Shown: one piece after another, positions 8,025 through 17,341 of the stretch
Layout: every line of letters begins with the position of its first letter
Position numbering within the stretch: position 1 is the stretch's first letter
From: CAVYYW01 sp963772845
GTDB taxonomy: Bacteria; Bacillota; Bacilli; Bacillales; Sporolactobacillaceae
Assembly (NCBI GenBank): GCA_963772845.1
Contig: CAVYYW010000023.1
Location: forward strand, 1-64,000
Reading direction: 5' to 3'
DNA length: 64,000 bases
The notes under the pieces: model-generated
Told to the model about the DNA's origin: nothing
What the model saw: the letters and a program-made list of their open reading frames with translations, nothing else
The model's database searches: none
Made by a program: the position numbers and the translations under genes

Positions 8025-10317
8025 AGCTGAACCTGCATATCCTTCGTCAACATGACAAGAAGACGAATCCAATGGGTGAAGACTTTGATTATGCCGAAGC
8101 ATTTAAACAGCTAGATTATGAGGCTTTGAAAAAGGATCTTCATGACTTGATGACAAACAGCCAGGACTGGTGGCCGGCTGATTACGGTCATTATGGCCCT
8201 CTCTTTATCCGTATGTCATGGCATGCAGCTGGTACATACCGTACTGGCGACGGACGCGGCGGTGGTGCAACCGGCACACAACGCTTTGCACCTCTTAACA
8301 GCTGGCCGGATAACGCGAACCTTGATAAAGCACGGCGCTTGCTATGGCCAATTAAACAAAAGTATGGAAACAAAATCTCTTGGGCTGATTTACTTGTCCT
8401 GACCGGTAATGTCGCGCTTGAATCGATGGGCTTGAAGACATTCGGTTTTGGCGGAGGTCGCGAGGACGTCTGGCATCCTGAAGAAGACGTCTATTGGGGT
8501 AATGAAAAAGAATGGCTGGATGACAACCGTTACTCAGGTGATCGCGAGCTTGAAAATCCGCTTGCCGCCGTTCAGATGGGGCTTATCTATGTAAATCCAG
8601 AAGGTCCAAACGGAGATCCGGATCCGCTTGCAAGCGCACGCGACATCCGTGAAACGTTTGCTCGTATGGGAATGAACGATGAAGAAACGGTTGCTTTAGT
8701 AGCCGGCGGTCACACTTTCGGAAAAGCCCACGGCGCAGGAGATCCTGAACTGGTTGGTGCAGCACCGGAAGCTGCGGATATTGAAAACCAGGGCTTAGGC
8801 TGGAAGAGTGCTCATGGCAGCGGTAAAGGCCGCGACACAATTACAAGTGGTGTAGATGGTGCATGGACGGCAAATCCAACGGTATGGGATAACGGTTATT
8901 ATGACTTATTATTCGGTTACGAATGGGAGCTTACAAAGAGCCGATCAGGCGCTAATCAGTGGGCACCCGTCAACCCTAAAGAAGATGATCTTGCACCAGA
9001 TGCAGAAGATCCATCTGTCCGCGTTCCAACGTTTATGACAACAGCCGATATGGCGCTGCGTATGGACCCTGAATATGAAAAAATTTCACGCCGCTTCCAT
9101 CAGAATCCTGATGAATTCGCTGATGTCTTTTCCCGAGCATGGTTCAAGTTGCTTCACCGTGACATGGGTCCTAAATCAAGATACCTTGGACCTGAAGTTC
9201 CAGAACAAGATTTGATCTGGCAGGATCCGATTCCTACAGTTGATTATGAGTTAACAGACGCTGAAGTTGCAGAGCTGAAAACAAAAATTCTTGACTCTGG
9301 ACTGACAGTCAGTGAGCTTGTTAAAACGGCATGGGCTTCTGCCAGCACGTTCCGTGGTTCTGACATGCGCGGTGGCGCGAATGGTGCCCGCATTCGTCTC
9401 GCACCTCAGAAGGACTGGGAAGTAAATGAGCCTGAACAGCTTTCAAAAGTGCTTTCTGTATATGAAGACATTCAAAATCAATTGGAGAAAAAAGTAAGCC
9501 TTGCTGATTTGATTGTCCTTGGCGGTAGTGCAGCAGTCGAAAAAGCTGCAAAAAATGCAGGCGTTGAAGTGACGGTTCCATTTGCACCAGGACGCGGCGA
9601 TGCCACTCAAGATCAAACAGATGCGGAGAGCTTTGAAGTGTTAGAGCCGATGGCAGACGGCTTCCGTAACTATGAGAAGAAGGAATACACGCTCAGCCCA
9701 GAGGAACTATTAATAGATAAAGCTCAGCTGTTAGGCCTTTCCGCACCGGAAATGACTGTCTTGATCGGCGGTATGCGTGTGCTTGGTACAAATTACGACG
9801 GCACAGAGCACGGTGTATTCACCGACCGTCTTGGCACACTTTCAAACGACTTCTTCGTGAACCTGCTTGACATGGGTATTGAGTGGAAACCAGCAGACTT
9901 CAACGGTTACGAAGGACGCGACCGCAAAACAGGCGACGTCGTACGAACAGCGACACGCGTTGATCTCGTCTTCGGTTCAAACTCTGTCCTCCGTGCCCTT
10001 GTAGAAGTATACGCACAGGAAGACAATAAAGAGAAATTCGTGCACGACTTCATCGCGGCATGGGTTAAGGTCATGAACGCCGACCGTTTTGATCTTAACC
10101 GAAACAAAAATTCAATGATGTCTCAGAATGCATAAAGAAAACTTGGCTTATCGCCAAGCCTTTAATGGCGAAAGCCTTAGTTGCGAGCCAACTGCTTGAT
10201 TAACCAACAATGCAGGCTTGTGCCAGAGTTTGAGCGAAGCTGTAACGTAGGCACACTCTCTTAGGACTTTATTCCGCTTTCTCGCTTTAGCGAGGTTAAA
10301 CATTCTTAAAGTATAAC
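8025..10317 (+). repeat. Tandem direct repeat, second 2.3-kb unit (katG)
   Basis: Unit 2 begins exactly where unit 1 ends (one base between them) and ends at GTATAAC before the terminator. The left junction fuses the 3' tail of unit 1 to codon 43 of katG, as expected for unequal recombination or replication slippage over a short match. Confidence 0.9.
8072..10135 (+). CDS. katG: katG copy 2, catalase-peroxidase lacking its 5' end
   Basis: An uninterrupted 687-codon frame from the first available ATG. It holds both KatG halves, with RMSWHAAGTYR, VAGGHTFGKAHGAG and the continuous C-terminal domain (NYEKKEYTLSPEELL ... MNADRFDL). It lacks the first 58 residues of copy 1, which in the family help dimer contacts. 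It has no SD sequence (only AAGAAGACG) and no promoter of its own. An in-frame stop at 8003-8005 precedes it. Any expression would depend on read-through from copy 1. It ends with an unusual tail, NRNKNSMMSQNA, encoded by the structured 3' element. Confidence 0.75.
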   Translation: MGEDFDYAEAFKQLDYEALKKDLHDLMTNSQDWWPADYGHYGPLFIRMSWHAAGTYRTGDGRGGGATGTQRFAPLNSWPDNANLDKARRLLWPIKQKYGNKISWADLLVLTGNVALESMGLKTFGFGGGREDVWHPEEDVYWGNEKEWLDDNRYSGDRELENPLAAVQMGLIYVNPEGPNGDPDPLASARDIRETFARMGMNDEETVALVAGGHTFGKAHGAGDPELVGAAPEAADIENQGLGWKSAHGSGKGRDTITSGVDGAWTANPTVWDNGYYDLLFGYEWELTKSRSGANQWAPVNPKEDDLAPDAEDPSVRVPTFMTTADMALRMDPEYEKISRRFHQNPDEFADVFSRAWFKLLHRDMGPKSRYLGPEVPEQDLIWQDPIPTVDYELTDAEVAELKTKILDSGLTVSELVKTAWASASTFRGSDMRGGANGARIRLAPQKDWEVNEPEQLSKVLSVYEDIQNQLEKKVSLADLIVLGGSAAVEKAAKNAGVEVTVPFAPGRGDATQDQTDAESFEVLEPMADGFRNYEKKEYTLSPEELLIDKAQLLGLSAPEMTVLIGGMRVLGTNYDGTEHGVFTDRLGTLSNDFFVNLLDMGIEWKPADFNGYEGRDRKTGDVVRTATRVDLVFGSNSVLRALVEVYAQEDNKEKFVHDFIAAWVKVMNADRFDLNRNKNSMMSQNA

Positions 10318-10320
10318 GAA

Positions 10321-10356
10321 AACGCCTTACCAGAAATTCCTGGTGAGGCGTTTTTT
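10321..10356 (+). terminator. Rho-independent terminator after the katG duplication
   Basis: AACGCCTTACCAG pairs with CTGGTGAGGCGTT (13 pairs, one T-G wobble) around AAATTC, followed by six T. It lies just outside the duplicated unit, so it probably ended the original katG transcript. Confidence 0.9.
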
Positions 10357-10529
10357 ACACTAAAATTGTTATTGGGCAATCAAACAACAGATAATATCAT
10401 TGATAAAAATTCACGATAACGATTCGATTACTTCAAACAATGATCTATTAGATACACCGTCTTTTGGTTTTTTCGATTGAAATCTTATCTTATTAGTCGG
10501 GGGCTTTGGCTAAGCACTCATTCTGATAA

Positions 10530-10715
10530 ATAGATGGAAAAATTCCACTTATTTTTTAAATGGCTTTAAAACAAGCATAAATAGGTGGAGAAATTCCGCC
10601 TATTGACTGAAAAAACACAAAAATAGGGACGTTTTCTTTGAATAACCGGAAAAATTCCACTTATATACTCCGAAACGAGCGCATTTCTGCATTTAACCGG
10701 AAAATCTCCACTTAT
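10530..10715. repeat. Four spaced dyads of 23 bases, spacing 51/61/51
   Basis: Copies at 10530-10552, 10581-10603, 10642-10664 and 10693-10715 follow the palindromic pattern ATAnnTGGAAAAATTCCAnnTAT with variation. The sequence between them is not conserved. The region 10357-10841 has no gene that I can see. Confidence 0.75.
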
Positions 10716-10841
10716 TTCTTCAACCAACTGGGGCTGCTATGCGATTTAACGTTTTCTCCATGTAAAGTAAATGGCTTAGTTTGATACTCCCACGTTTTTT
10801 GTTATTCAACCACCGCAACCTGTACTTAAAATTAAATTCTT

Positions 10842-11462
10842 CTAAATTTCATTCAGGTATTCAAGTAATTGCTCAACTTCCTGCATATTCCCATTTTTCC
10901 CAAAAGCATTTTCAAATAAGTTATAAGCAAAGTTATCGTTCTTCTTTAGCCAACTAAATGATTTTTTGGGACCTAAATACCATAATCCTTTTAGTTCAAA
11001 ATAGATTTCCAAACTGTCTTTAAGCAGCCAATAATATCTGTAATTCCCTTCAATATCATTTTTATTAGACCTCAGATACATTTTCCTAAGCCAACTCTTC
11101 AAAAACACTTTTTCTTCTTCCGTCAGTTTTTTCGGACCATCATTATAAACATTCTCGATTTCTGACAAAAATTTTTCAGCCAATCCTTTATCATTTAATA
11201 ATACTTTTCCACTATATACACGCAAAAATTCTTCAGGATGATCCATCTTGTCAGTGCTATAAACCCAAACATCTAATTGTTTGCCTTCAAATAACTCCAC
11301 ATCGTTTTTATGATCGGCTCTATCTGAAAAACAAATAACGTCTAAGTCACTTTCTTCTGTATAATCACCTCTACTATAAGAACCATATAAAATGATGGTA
11401 TGACAGTTATATTTTTGCTTTAAGTGTGTTTTTACATTTTCAAATAAGACATTTATGTTCAT
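10842..11462 (-). CDS. Nucleotidyltransferase-domain protein
   Basis: The 206-residue protein carries the polymerase-beta-type nucleotidyltransferase signature IILYGSYSRGDYTEESDLDVICF at about residues 24-46: the GS motif plus the paired metal-binding acids DLD. A helical C-terminal half follows that could be a substrate or HEPN-like domain. Such proteins transfer a nucleoside monophosphate to a small molecule, tRNA or protein; the target is unknown. GGAGGAGTGACT precedes the ATG at 11462. The start lies 2 bases past the stop of the aldo/keto reductase gene, so the two are probably one operon. Confidence 0.75.
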   Translation of the reverse strand: MNINVLFENVKTHLKQKYNCHTIILYGSYSRGDYTEESDLDVICFSDRADHKNDVELFEGKQLDVWVYSTDKMDHPEEFLRVYSGKVLLNDKGLAEKFLSEIENVYNDGPKKLTEEEKVFLKSWLRKMYLRSNKNDIEGNYRYYWLLKDSLEIYFELKGLWYLGPKKSFSWLKKNDNFAYNLFENAFGKNGNMQEVEQLLEYLNEI

Positions 11463-11464
11463 AG

Positions 11465-12513
11465 TCACTCCTCCTTAGTTGGATGCGATTTCTTTATCAA
11501 ATTCAAATTGTTTATGACATGGCTAACATTTTTCATCCCCACCATTACTGATCGAATGTCAGGGTTTTTCAAAATTGGCATTAGGTTATTACTTGGGCTT
11601 TCACCTTCGCTAATTAACTTGCCTAAATTAAGGGGAGCACTTGTCACAACCGTTAGACCTAATTCTTTCGCAGCGTCTAAAACAGAAAGAAATGTTTGTC
11701 CAACTTTTTGATTCTTACTTATTTTCGCTTCATTCATAATCTTATTAAATGGACATTGGATAAATTTAAAGTGGTGGTTCTCCCCAATAACCTTGTTAAG
11801 TATTTTAATAACTCTTTCTAATGAAATATAACCTGTCTCACTAGGATTACATAAGAGACCCTTCCAAGTCGCAAACCCATAAAAACGAATATTTCCTTTA
11901 CTAACTTGTTCTTCATAAAATAAGAATAATGCTTCAAGCTTTTTATAAAAAGCTTCTACTCCAAGAACTTCCATCGAAATCTCGGGGTTATGAATGTAAT
12001 GGATATCGATCGTATCTAAACCAAGATGTTTCTTACTTTGTTCAATCGCAAACTCATAGTATGAGGGAGTCAAAACGTGACGTTGTTGTTCGACGATATT
12101 TAAGTCGGATTCCTTTATGACTCCCTCATCAATAAGTATTTGCTGCAGATAATCTTTTGGGACCAGACCTGCTTCTATATCTCCAGGAATAATTCCCGCT
12201 TTTGTAGCGATGACACATTCACTGCGCTTTAATAGCTTCTTTTCATTTATCAAATAAGAAATAACTACACCAATATCGCGTTCTGACCGCATTGCCTCGG
12301 TAATTAATTGCTGTGTCTATAAAATTAATACCATTTAATAATCCAAACTCAATTGAGGTTTGATAAAGCTTCGAATCTGCTTCATCCATATTACCTAAGT
12401 GAGTTCCAATAGCAATGGGGGAGAAAGAAAACCAAGGTGATGTCCCTTTTTACAATGCTGTGCCTATCTAAGTAATTGGCAGTATCCTCAGATGTTGCAT
12501 AGCCATTAATCAT
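11465..12513 (-). pseudogene. Aldo/keto reductase, frameshifted near the N-terminus
   Basis: From ATG 12513 (behind GGAGGGG) the frame reads MINGYATSEDTANYLDRHSI and then goes off. Deleting one T from the plus-strand run 12447-12451 restores SPWFSFSPIAIGTHLG followed by GINFIDTAINYRGNAVRSERDIG, the AKR N-terminal pattern including the catalytic-type Asp and Tyr. The remainder is an intact AKR barrel (ECVIATKAG, DTIDIHYIHNPE, FYGFATWKG, SAPLNLGKL). AKRs reduce aldehydes and ketones with NADPH. The lesion is in a 5-base homopolymer, so error or phase variation are both possible. Confidence 0.75.
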
Positions 12514-12604
12514 ATAACCCCTCCATCCACCGCATTATTTTTTCAATTACTAAAAGGCGAAATCCAATTATAATTTCTTTTCTAAAATGATCTTAATTTC
12601 ATTA

Positions 12605-13009
12605 TTACTTGTCTGTTTCTGTACCTACTACATCAAAACCCGTTTTGATGTTTAATATCAGCATATTACGCCATTTATTCATTGTTTTAGTTTGAACTAT
12701 TTTATAATTTTTATCTCTTAAATATTGATGTTGGCATTCTATTAATCTAGAGCCGATTCCATATTTCCTAAACGCTTGATCAACGCCGCCTAACCAGCTA
12801 TAAAATTTATCGTGAGCGATTTCATAACCGATTTTATACGCAATAACTTTAGTGTCTTTCAGTACAACAAAGATTAAAATTTTCGACTTGGCTTCCATTT
12901 TCTTTACCAATTGATCAGATTCTCCAAAAATATTTTTATGAAGAATTAATAAGCTTTCTAATATCTCTCCATCAGGGATTGAATTAAAATGAATATATTT
13001 GAAATTCAT
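12605..13009 (-). CDS. GNAT family N-acetyltransferase
   Basis: A 134-residue protein starting at ATG 13009, chosen over an upstream ATG because GGAGGG lies 5 bases before it. The GNAT core is visible as KILIFVVLKDTKVIAYKIGYE, the beta-bulge region FYSWLGGVDQAFRKYGIGSRLI (motif A, with RKYGIG as the acetyl-CoA loop), and KTMNKWRNMLILNIKTGFDVVG, the family's C-terminal N..M..LN...GF element. It is probably a small-molecule acetyltransferase. It is followed by the frameshifted reductase gene. Confidence 0.8.
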   Translation of the reverse strand: MNFKYIHFNSIPDGEILESLLILHKNIFGESDQLVKKMEAKSKILIFVVLKDTKVIAYKIGYEIAHDKFYSWLGGVDQAFRKYGIGSRLIECQHQYLRDKNYKIVQTKTMNKWRNMLILNIKTGFDVVGTETDK

Positions 13010-13046
13010 TAGACCCTCCATTCTTTAGGAAAGGCAGTATTTACGC

Positions 13047-13664
13047 TCATTTCCTTAAAATAATTGATTGAAAGACATAGTTACCACCAATTGTTTCTTT
13101 TGGTACGACATTAAAGTATTCAATAGTAAAAAATTCGGATAGTAATTTTTTTAGCGAGTGATCATCAAAAAAAGAAAAGAATCTTTTGGGAGAATACGTA
13201 TCTTCCTTCCAAACTCCTTCATAGTTCTCTCCCCCATACACCCCCATATAAAATAAGCCTTTAGGTTTTAGGACCCTTTTAATTTCTGTAAGAACACTTC
13301 TCATGTTTACTTTTGAAACGTGAAGGAGACAATTAAGAGCCCAAATGGAATCAAAGTTATTGTCAGGGAAATCCAAATTTTCGAAGTTCATAACTTTAGC
13401 ACTCAACCCTTTTTCCCTGCACAGCTTAACCATTTCAGGAGAGAGGTCAGTGCTAAAAGTGTTTAATCCTTGCTCTTTAAAATATAGGCTGTCTCTCCCA
13501 GTCCCGGCCCCAATTTCCAAAATGCTTTTGAGCTCTTCTTTTTTAATAAAGTCACAAAATTTCTCTCGCTCTTTAATCTTCCAGTCACTCGCAACTGCTG
13601 AATTTCTGTCATTTGCTTTTTTGTTATAAGATTCTATAAGACTTTGTTCGAATGAATTTGTCAT
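13047..13664 (-). CDS. Class I SAM-dependent methyltransferase
   Basis: The 205-residue protein has the Methyltransf_11/25 layout: motif I ILEIGAGTGRDSLYFKEQG at about residues 51-69 (SAM-binding glycine loop), motif II acidic residue in FSTDLSPEMVKLC, motif III FDSIWALNCLLHV, and post-motif EIKRVLKPKGLFYMGVYGG. The substrate is unknown. The ATG has AAGGGG upstream. It lies 24 bases from the Nudix gene on the same strand, in the run of small modifying enzymes. Confidence 0.85.
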   Translation of the reverse strand: MTNSFEQSLIESYNKKANDRNSAVASDWKIKEREKFCDFIKKEELKSILEIGAGTGRDSLYFKEQGLNTFSTDLSPEMVKLCREKGLSAKVMNFENLDFPDNNFDSIWALNCLLHVSKVNMRSVLTEIKRVLKPKGLFYMGVYGGENYEGVWKEDTYSPKRFFSFFDDHSLKKLLSEFFTIEYFNVVPKETIGGNYVFQSIILRK

Positions 13665-13688
13665 TTTAAAACCCCTTATTGAAAACTT

Positions 13689-14141
13689 TCAAATATTTAT
13701 GAAATCAAAAATACGAATATCCACTTCATCTATGTAACCAATGTCTTCTTTTAAATCCCAAAGTTTAATTTGCGATGTTTCATCGTTTTTATGAAATGGC
13801 TGCAAAAATTCAACAGAAGCAAAATAAACTGGATTATACTTCACTGTATCATTTGAAAGATTTTTAACCTTCAATAATCCTTTAAACACCATCTTCTCTA
13901 CACATTGTCCTGTTTCTTCATAAAGCTCCCTAATTGCACACGCTTCTGGTGTTTCACCCTCTTCTCTCTGTCCAGCTGGCAGCTCCCATTGTTCCCGCCA
14001 AGTGTTATAGCACATAAGATAGTTGTGGTTGCATTTGATAACTGCAAAAGAACCCGCAAGCAGATCGAATTGATGTATTTCTTCTTCTCTCGGTGTTAAA
14101 AAATCCAGGAATTCAAACCCATTGTTCTTAAGTACATTCAA
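13689..14141 (-). CDS. Nudix hydrolase
   Basis: The Nudix box is complete: GQREEGETPEACAIRELYEETG at about residues 76-97 (G-x5-E-x7-REUxEExG). The protein therefore hydrolyses a nucleoside diphosphate linked to another moiety, with Mg2+; the substrate is not predictable. The start is probably TTG 14141, 8 bases after AAGGAGGT. A GTG at 14150 abuts the SD too closely. The N-terminal FLTPREEEIHQFDLLAGSFAVI precedes the fold. Confidence 0.85.
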   Translation of the reverse strand: MNVLKNNGFEFLDFLTPREEEIHQFDLLAGSFAVIKCNHNYLMCYNTWREQWELPAGQREEGETPEACAIRELYEETGQCVEKMVFKGLLKVKNLSNDTVKYNPVYFASVEFLQPFHKNDETSQIKLWDLKEDIGYIDEVDIRIFDFINI

Positions 14142-14204
14142 TAAATTCACCTCCTTATGGTACCCGTTGAGTAATGTTTTCCTATGGTTTTATTTCACTT
14201 TCCC

Positions 14205-16763
14205 TTAAGAAGCTTTTAACCTTTGGAATGGCAATAACCGCGTAGCCATTTCAGCAGGGATGAGACTGCTGATCGTTCCGACGATAAGCGGAATGATGCT
14301 GCATCCAATCAGGATCACGATGTTCACGAAGGATACTTGTTGATGCAAAGCAATAAGAATTCCGAACGAGATAATAAAACTGAAAACACCAGTAATGAAT
14401 CCTACCATTAAACCTTCTAATAGAATCAGAGAACGGATTGCCCCATTTCGCCAGCCGATCGCTTTTAGCAGTGCGATTTCTGGTTCCCTCTCACTTACAT
14501 TTTGCACCATCAGCTCCATCGTTGTCAGTGCAGCGATCACAAGCGTGATAATCATGGCAACCACTTGCCCTGTCCCTACTTGAAGTGAAGCATACTGGCC
14601 AAGCCATGATGTGTAAAAGACACCATTTAACCTGAGTGTGACAAAAATAAAGAATGCTAATAGCACAGTCGGTAAAAGCATAGAAAAGATTGATAGCCCA
14701 TACCGGTAAATTTTATTAGCCATATAATTGTAAGCCATGCTCATAATTCCCTGTGACTGGCTGATCCGGTGACCTTTGTTTGAAACCTCACCGCTTCGCA
14801 TCGTTTCATACGGTTTAATCCTTCTCACCGCCAGTGCTGGAATCAGTGACCCTGCCAGGTAAATTAAGATGGCAAGTAGACTGATCATTATGACCTCAAA
14901 CCAGCTGACTGCGTCTGGATGCTGATATTTAAAGAAAACATTCACAGCGGCAGCAATTAAGAAAGAAAAGATGCCGAACCAAAGCCCCTCGATTAATATC
15001 ATTTTTGTCAGTGTCGCCGGCTTCCAGCCAAGTGATAACAGCACCGCATACTCTTTTCTTCTTGTAAGGTAACGGATCCATTGGGTTGCAAGGACGTACA
15101 CGATGGCAACACAAAGTACAATGATCATAACCCAGTTGAAACTGACCTGAGCGTTTTGAAGCAAAGTCACCGTTGCACCAAGATTAATGTAAGGCTCTTC
15201 AACCCAGCCAAGTGCCGGCGTGCTATTTGTAGCAGGCACATGCACAAGCGTCGATTGCGGCGATGATCCTAACGTAACGGTAGCCAGCAGGCCGGTTTGT
15301 TTTTCTATAGCACGGGCGACTGTCTTCAACTTATCTTCACTCGCTTGATTAAAGTTCTCGACGCCCTTCACTTTAAGGCGGATCGCAGAAATAGGATTAT
15401 CACCCAGTAGTTTTGAAGCTGCATCTATTGTCGTCAGTGCCATCGGTGGATTAAGTAGAAAATCAGTTGGATTGATCGTCGGATGTACCTCTTTCGGTGG
15501 GTTGACCGGATGACCACGAGCATTTAGAACGAGTTTCGCTGTGGGTGCCCGGTAAGTTTCCATTGGCAGTTCTGTTTTTGGATCTTTTGACAAGTGAAGT
15601 TTGTGCGGATCGAATATCCCTATTGGTTGGGGAGACAGGATGTTCTTATCTTGAAGCGAGTTAATGTTTTTCATTCCGCGGTAGGATGAAAAGTTAATGT
15701 ATTTTAGACCGTAAGCACGATTTGCAGGCTGCGGATTAATGTTGTAGGCATGCTTCCAACGCTTAGGGTAGGGGCTCTTGGTGTCTTGATAAATAACAGG
15801 TCCAACTTGATAGTTAACGGGTATTAGGACAGCCTTGTCTTTATCGGAAAACAGTTTATTCAGCAACTGATTATGTGCCTGTTCATTGCTAATAGATGAA
15901 TCTTTAATTTGGAAGTCGGCAGGGGTCCCTTTAATGGTATCTAAATAGTCTGTAGTCTCTGCAGACTTGTTGCTGTGGCTTAATTTCTGGACATGGTTAA
16001 AAAATGCATTCATTGCTTTATTATTGTTGTAGGGCAATGATAGCTTTTCGACTTGAATGTTTTTATTGAAAAGGGTGTGATTAACCACATTAGATGAAAG
16101 AAGAATGGGATAATTATTTTCTCCATCATTATTCAGTTTATCTTGTGAGGAAAAGTAATGACTCTCCCCGTCTTTTTTCACAGCTTGATCAATACCGGTT
16201 AACTTAGCTTCCTCTACTGGATCAATGGCAGCAAGCGTCAAGAAGCCTTCCACAAAAAGATTGGAATCAAAATATCCAAATTGAGGATTATTAGAGAAAT
16301 AGGTTGAATAGTTGAAGTTAAATTTTTCATTCCCATTTGTAGTTGTGGATTGATGCTTTAAGCGATACACCGTGTGATTATCTAGTTTGCTTGGATTGAA
16401 ATTCTTGTAATAAACCACGTATTCTAAGAAACCAAGGTTGGCAATCGGTGCAGCAACAGAAATGTCATGCATTTTTTTGATCGCATGATATTGATTTAGA
16501 CTGATCCCACCGCGAAGGTTGCTTAAGTAATTTGCCGACATCAAACCATTTTCTTCTGAAACACCTTTTGTACCTTTTGGGCGTACGACAATATGGTACT
16601 GCCCTTTCCAAGAATTCTTCAACACATTTTCGACAGTGCCTTTATTCGTATTCAACAAACCAGCCAAACTGCTTAATCCCAGACTGATCACAAGTGTTCC
16701 AACGAGCAAAAGAAAAAATTTTCTTTTGTTCGCAATAAGATTCTTAAGTATAAATCGATTCAT
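14205..16763 (-). CDS. FtsX/MacB-like ABC transporter permease
   Basis: The 852-residue protein has an N-terminal membrane helix (about residues 17-37) and a long extracytoplasmic domain (about 40-540). It then has two FtsX-type membrane bundles: three helices near 545-660 (VMIIVLCVAIVYVLATQWI onward) and four near 695-840. FtsX repeats show TRRKEYAVLLSLGWKP and SEREPEIALLKAIGWRN, the coupling helices that touch an ABC ATPase. No ATPase gene lies beside it in this window. It overlaps the upstream GNAT gene by 4 bases, implying translational coupling. It may export a lipid or peptide, or transmit mechanical force to an envelope enzyme. Confidence 0.85.
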   Translation of the reverse strand: MNRFILKNLIANKRKFFLLLVGTLVISLGLSSLAGLLNTNKGTVENVLKNSWKGQYHIVVRPKGTKGVSEENGLMSANYLSNLRGGISLNQYHAIKKMHDISVAAPIANLGFLEYVVYYKNFNPSKLDNHTVYRLKHQSTTTNGNEKFNFNYSTYFSNNPQFGYFDSNLFVEGFLTLAAIDPVEEAKLTGIDQAVKKDGESHYFSSQDKLNNDGENNYPILLSSNVVNHTLFNKNIQVEKLSLPYNNNKAMNAFFNHVQKLSHSNKSAETTDYLDTIKGTPADFQIKDSSISNEQAHNQLLNKLFSDKDKAVLIPVNYQVGPVIYQDTKSPYPKRWKHAYNINPQPANRAYGLKYINFSSYRGMKNINSLQDKNILSPQPIGIFDPHKLHLSKDPKTELPMETYRAPTAKLVLNARGHPVNPPKEVHPTINPTDFLLNPPMALTTIDAASKLLGDNPISAIRLKVKGVENFNQASEDKLKTVARAIEKQTGLLATVTLGSSPQSTLVHVPATNSTPALGWVEEPYINLGATVTLLQNAQVSFNWVMIIVLCVAIVYVLATQWIRYLTRRKEYAVLLSLGWKPATLTKMILIEGLWFGIFSFLIAAAVNVFFKYQHPDAVSWFEVIMISLLAILIYLAGSLIPALAVRRIKPYETMRSGEVSNKGHRISQSQGIMSMAYNYMANKIYRYGLSIFSMLLPTVLLAFFIFVTLRLNGVFYTSWLGQYASLQVGTGQVVAMIITLVIAALTTMELMVQNVSEREPEIALLKAIGWRNGAIRSLILLEGLMVGFITGVFSFIISFGILIALHQQVSFVNIVILIGCSIIPLIVGTISSLIPAEMATRLLPFQRLKAS

Positions 16764-17284
16764 TGGAACCTCTTATTCAACGTGCATATATAATTTATAA
16801 ACCTTAACGTTTCTCCATTCATTACAACTTCTTCGCCATTAACTTCTAATTTCTTAAAGCTATTTTTCTCTAAGATTTTTTGGGAAGCAATGTTATTCGT
16901 TGTTGTCTTCGCTAAGATTTTGGTTATTCCATCCTTACTCAATTTTTTTAATAAAATTTGTAAAGCTTTGTGCGCGATCCCTTGACCGGTGTGGGCTTCA
17001 CCCATTCTATAGCCTATGTGCCCTAGGTTTTGAGATCTGTCTATTTCAACGACGTTCATCCTTCCTAGAATTTCACCCTTTCTATCCTTTATCAGATAAA
17101 AATAAGCTAACTCTTGTTTTTGCTCATCTAATAAATCTTTATGCCGTTTCAAAAAAGTATCTAAATTATAGTAATCATCACCTCGACTTGGCACCATCTT
17201 TTCAAAATAGGCTCTATTTTCGTTTTCAAAATCAAATAATTTCTCCGCATCTTCATACGTTAATTTACCAAGTGTAATGTCCAT
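16760..17284 (-). CDS. GNAT family N-acetyltransferase (RimL-like)
   Basis: A 174-residue protein starting MDITLGKLTYEDAEKLFDFE at ATG 17284 (GGGTGGTG upstream); a longer frame to 17329 lacks an RBS. It shows the acetyl-CoA loop LGHIGYRMGEAHTGQGIAHKAL and the C-terminal motif KTTTNNIASQKILEKNSFKKL, both typical of ribosomal-protein or small-amine acetyltransferases. Its stop overlaps the ATG of the FtsX-like permease (ATGA-type overlap), so the two are co-translated. Confidence 0.85.
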   Translation of the reverse strand: MDITLGKLTYEDAEKLFDFENENRAYFEKMVPSRGDDYYNLDTFLKRHKDLLDEQKQELAYFYLIKDRKGEILGRMNVVEIDRSQNLGHIGYRMGEAHTGQGIAHKALQILLKKLSKDGITKILAKTTTNNIASQKILEKNSFKKLEVNGEEVVMNGETLRFINYICTLNKRFQ

Positions 17285-17341
17285 TAAATCACCACCCAAT
17301 TCTAATAAATTACGCGATATGTATTGCATTCTGTCTAACGC

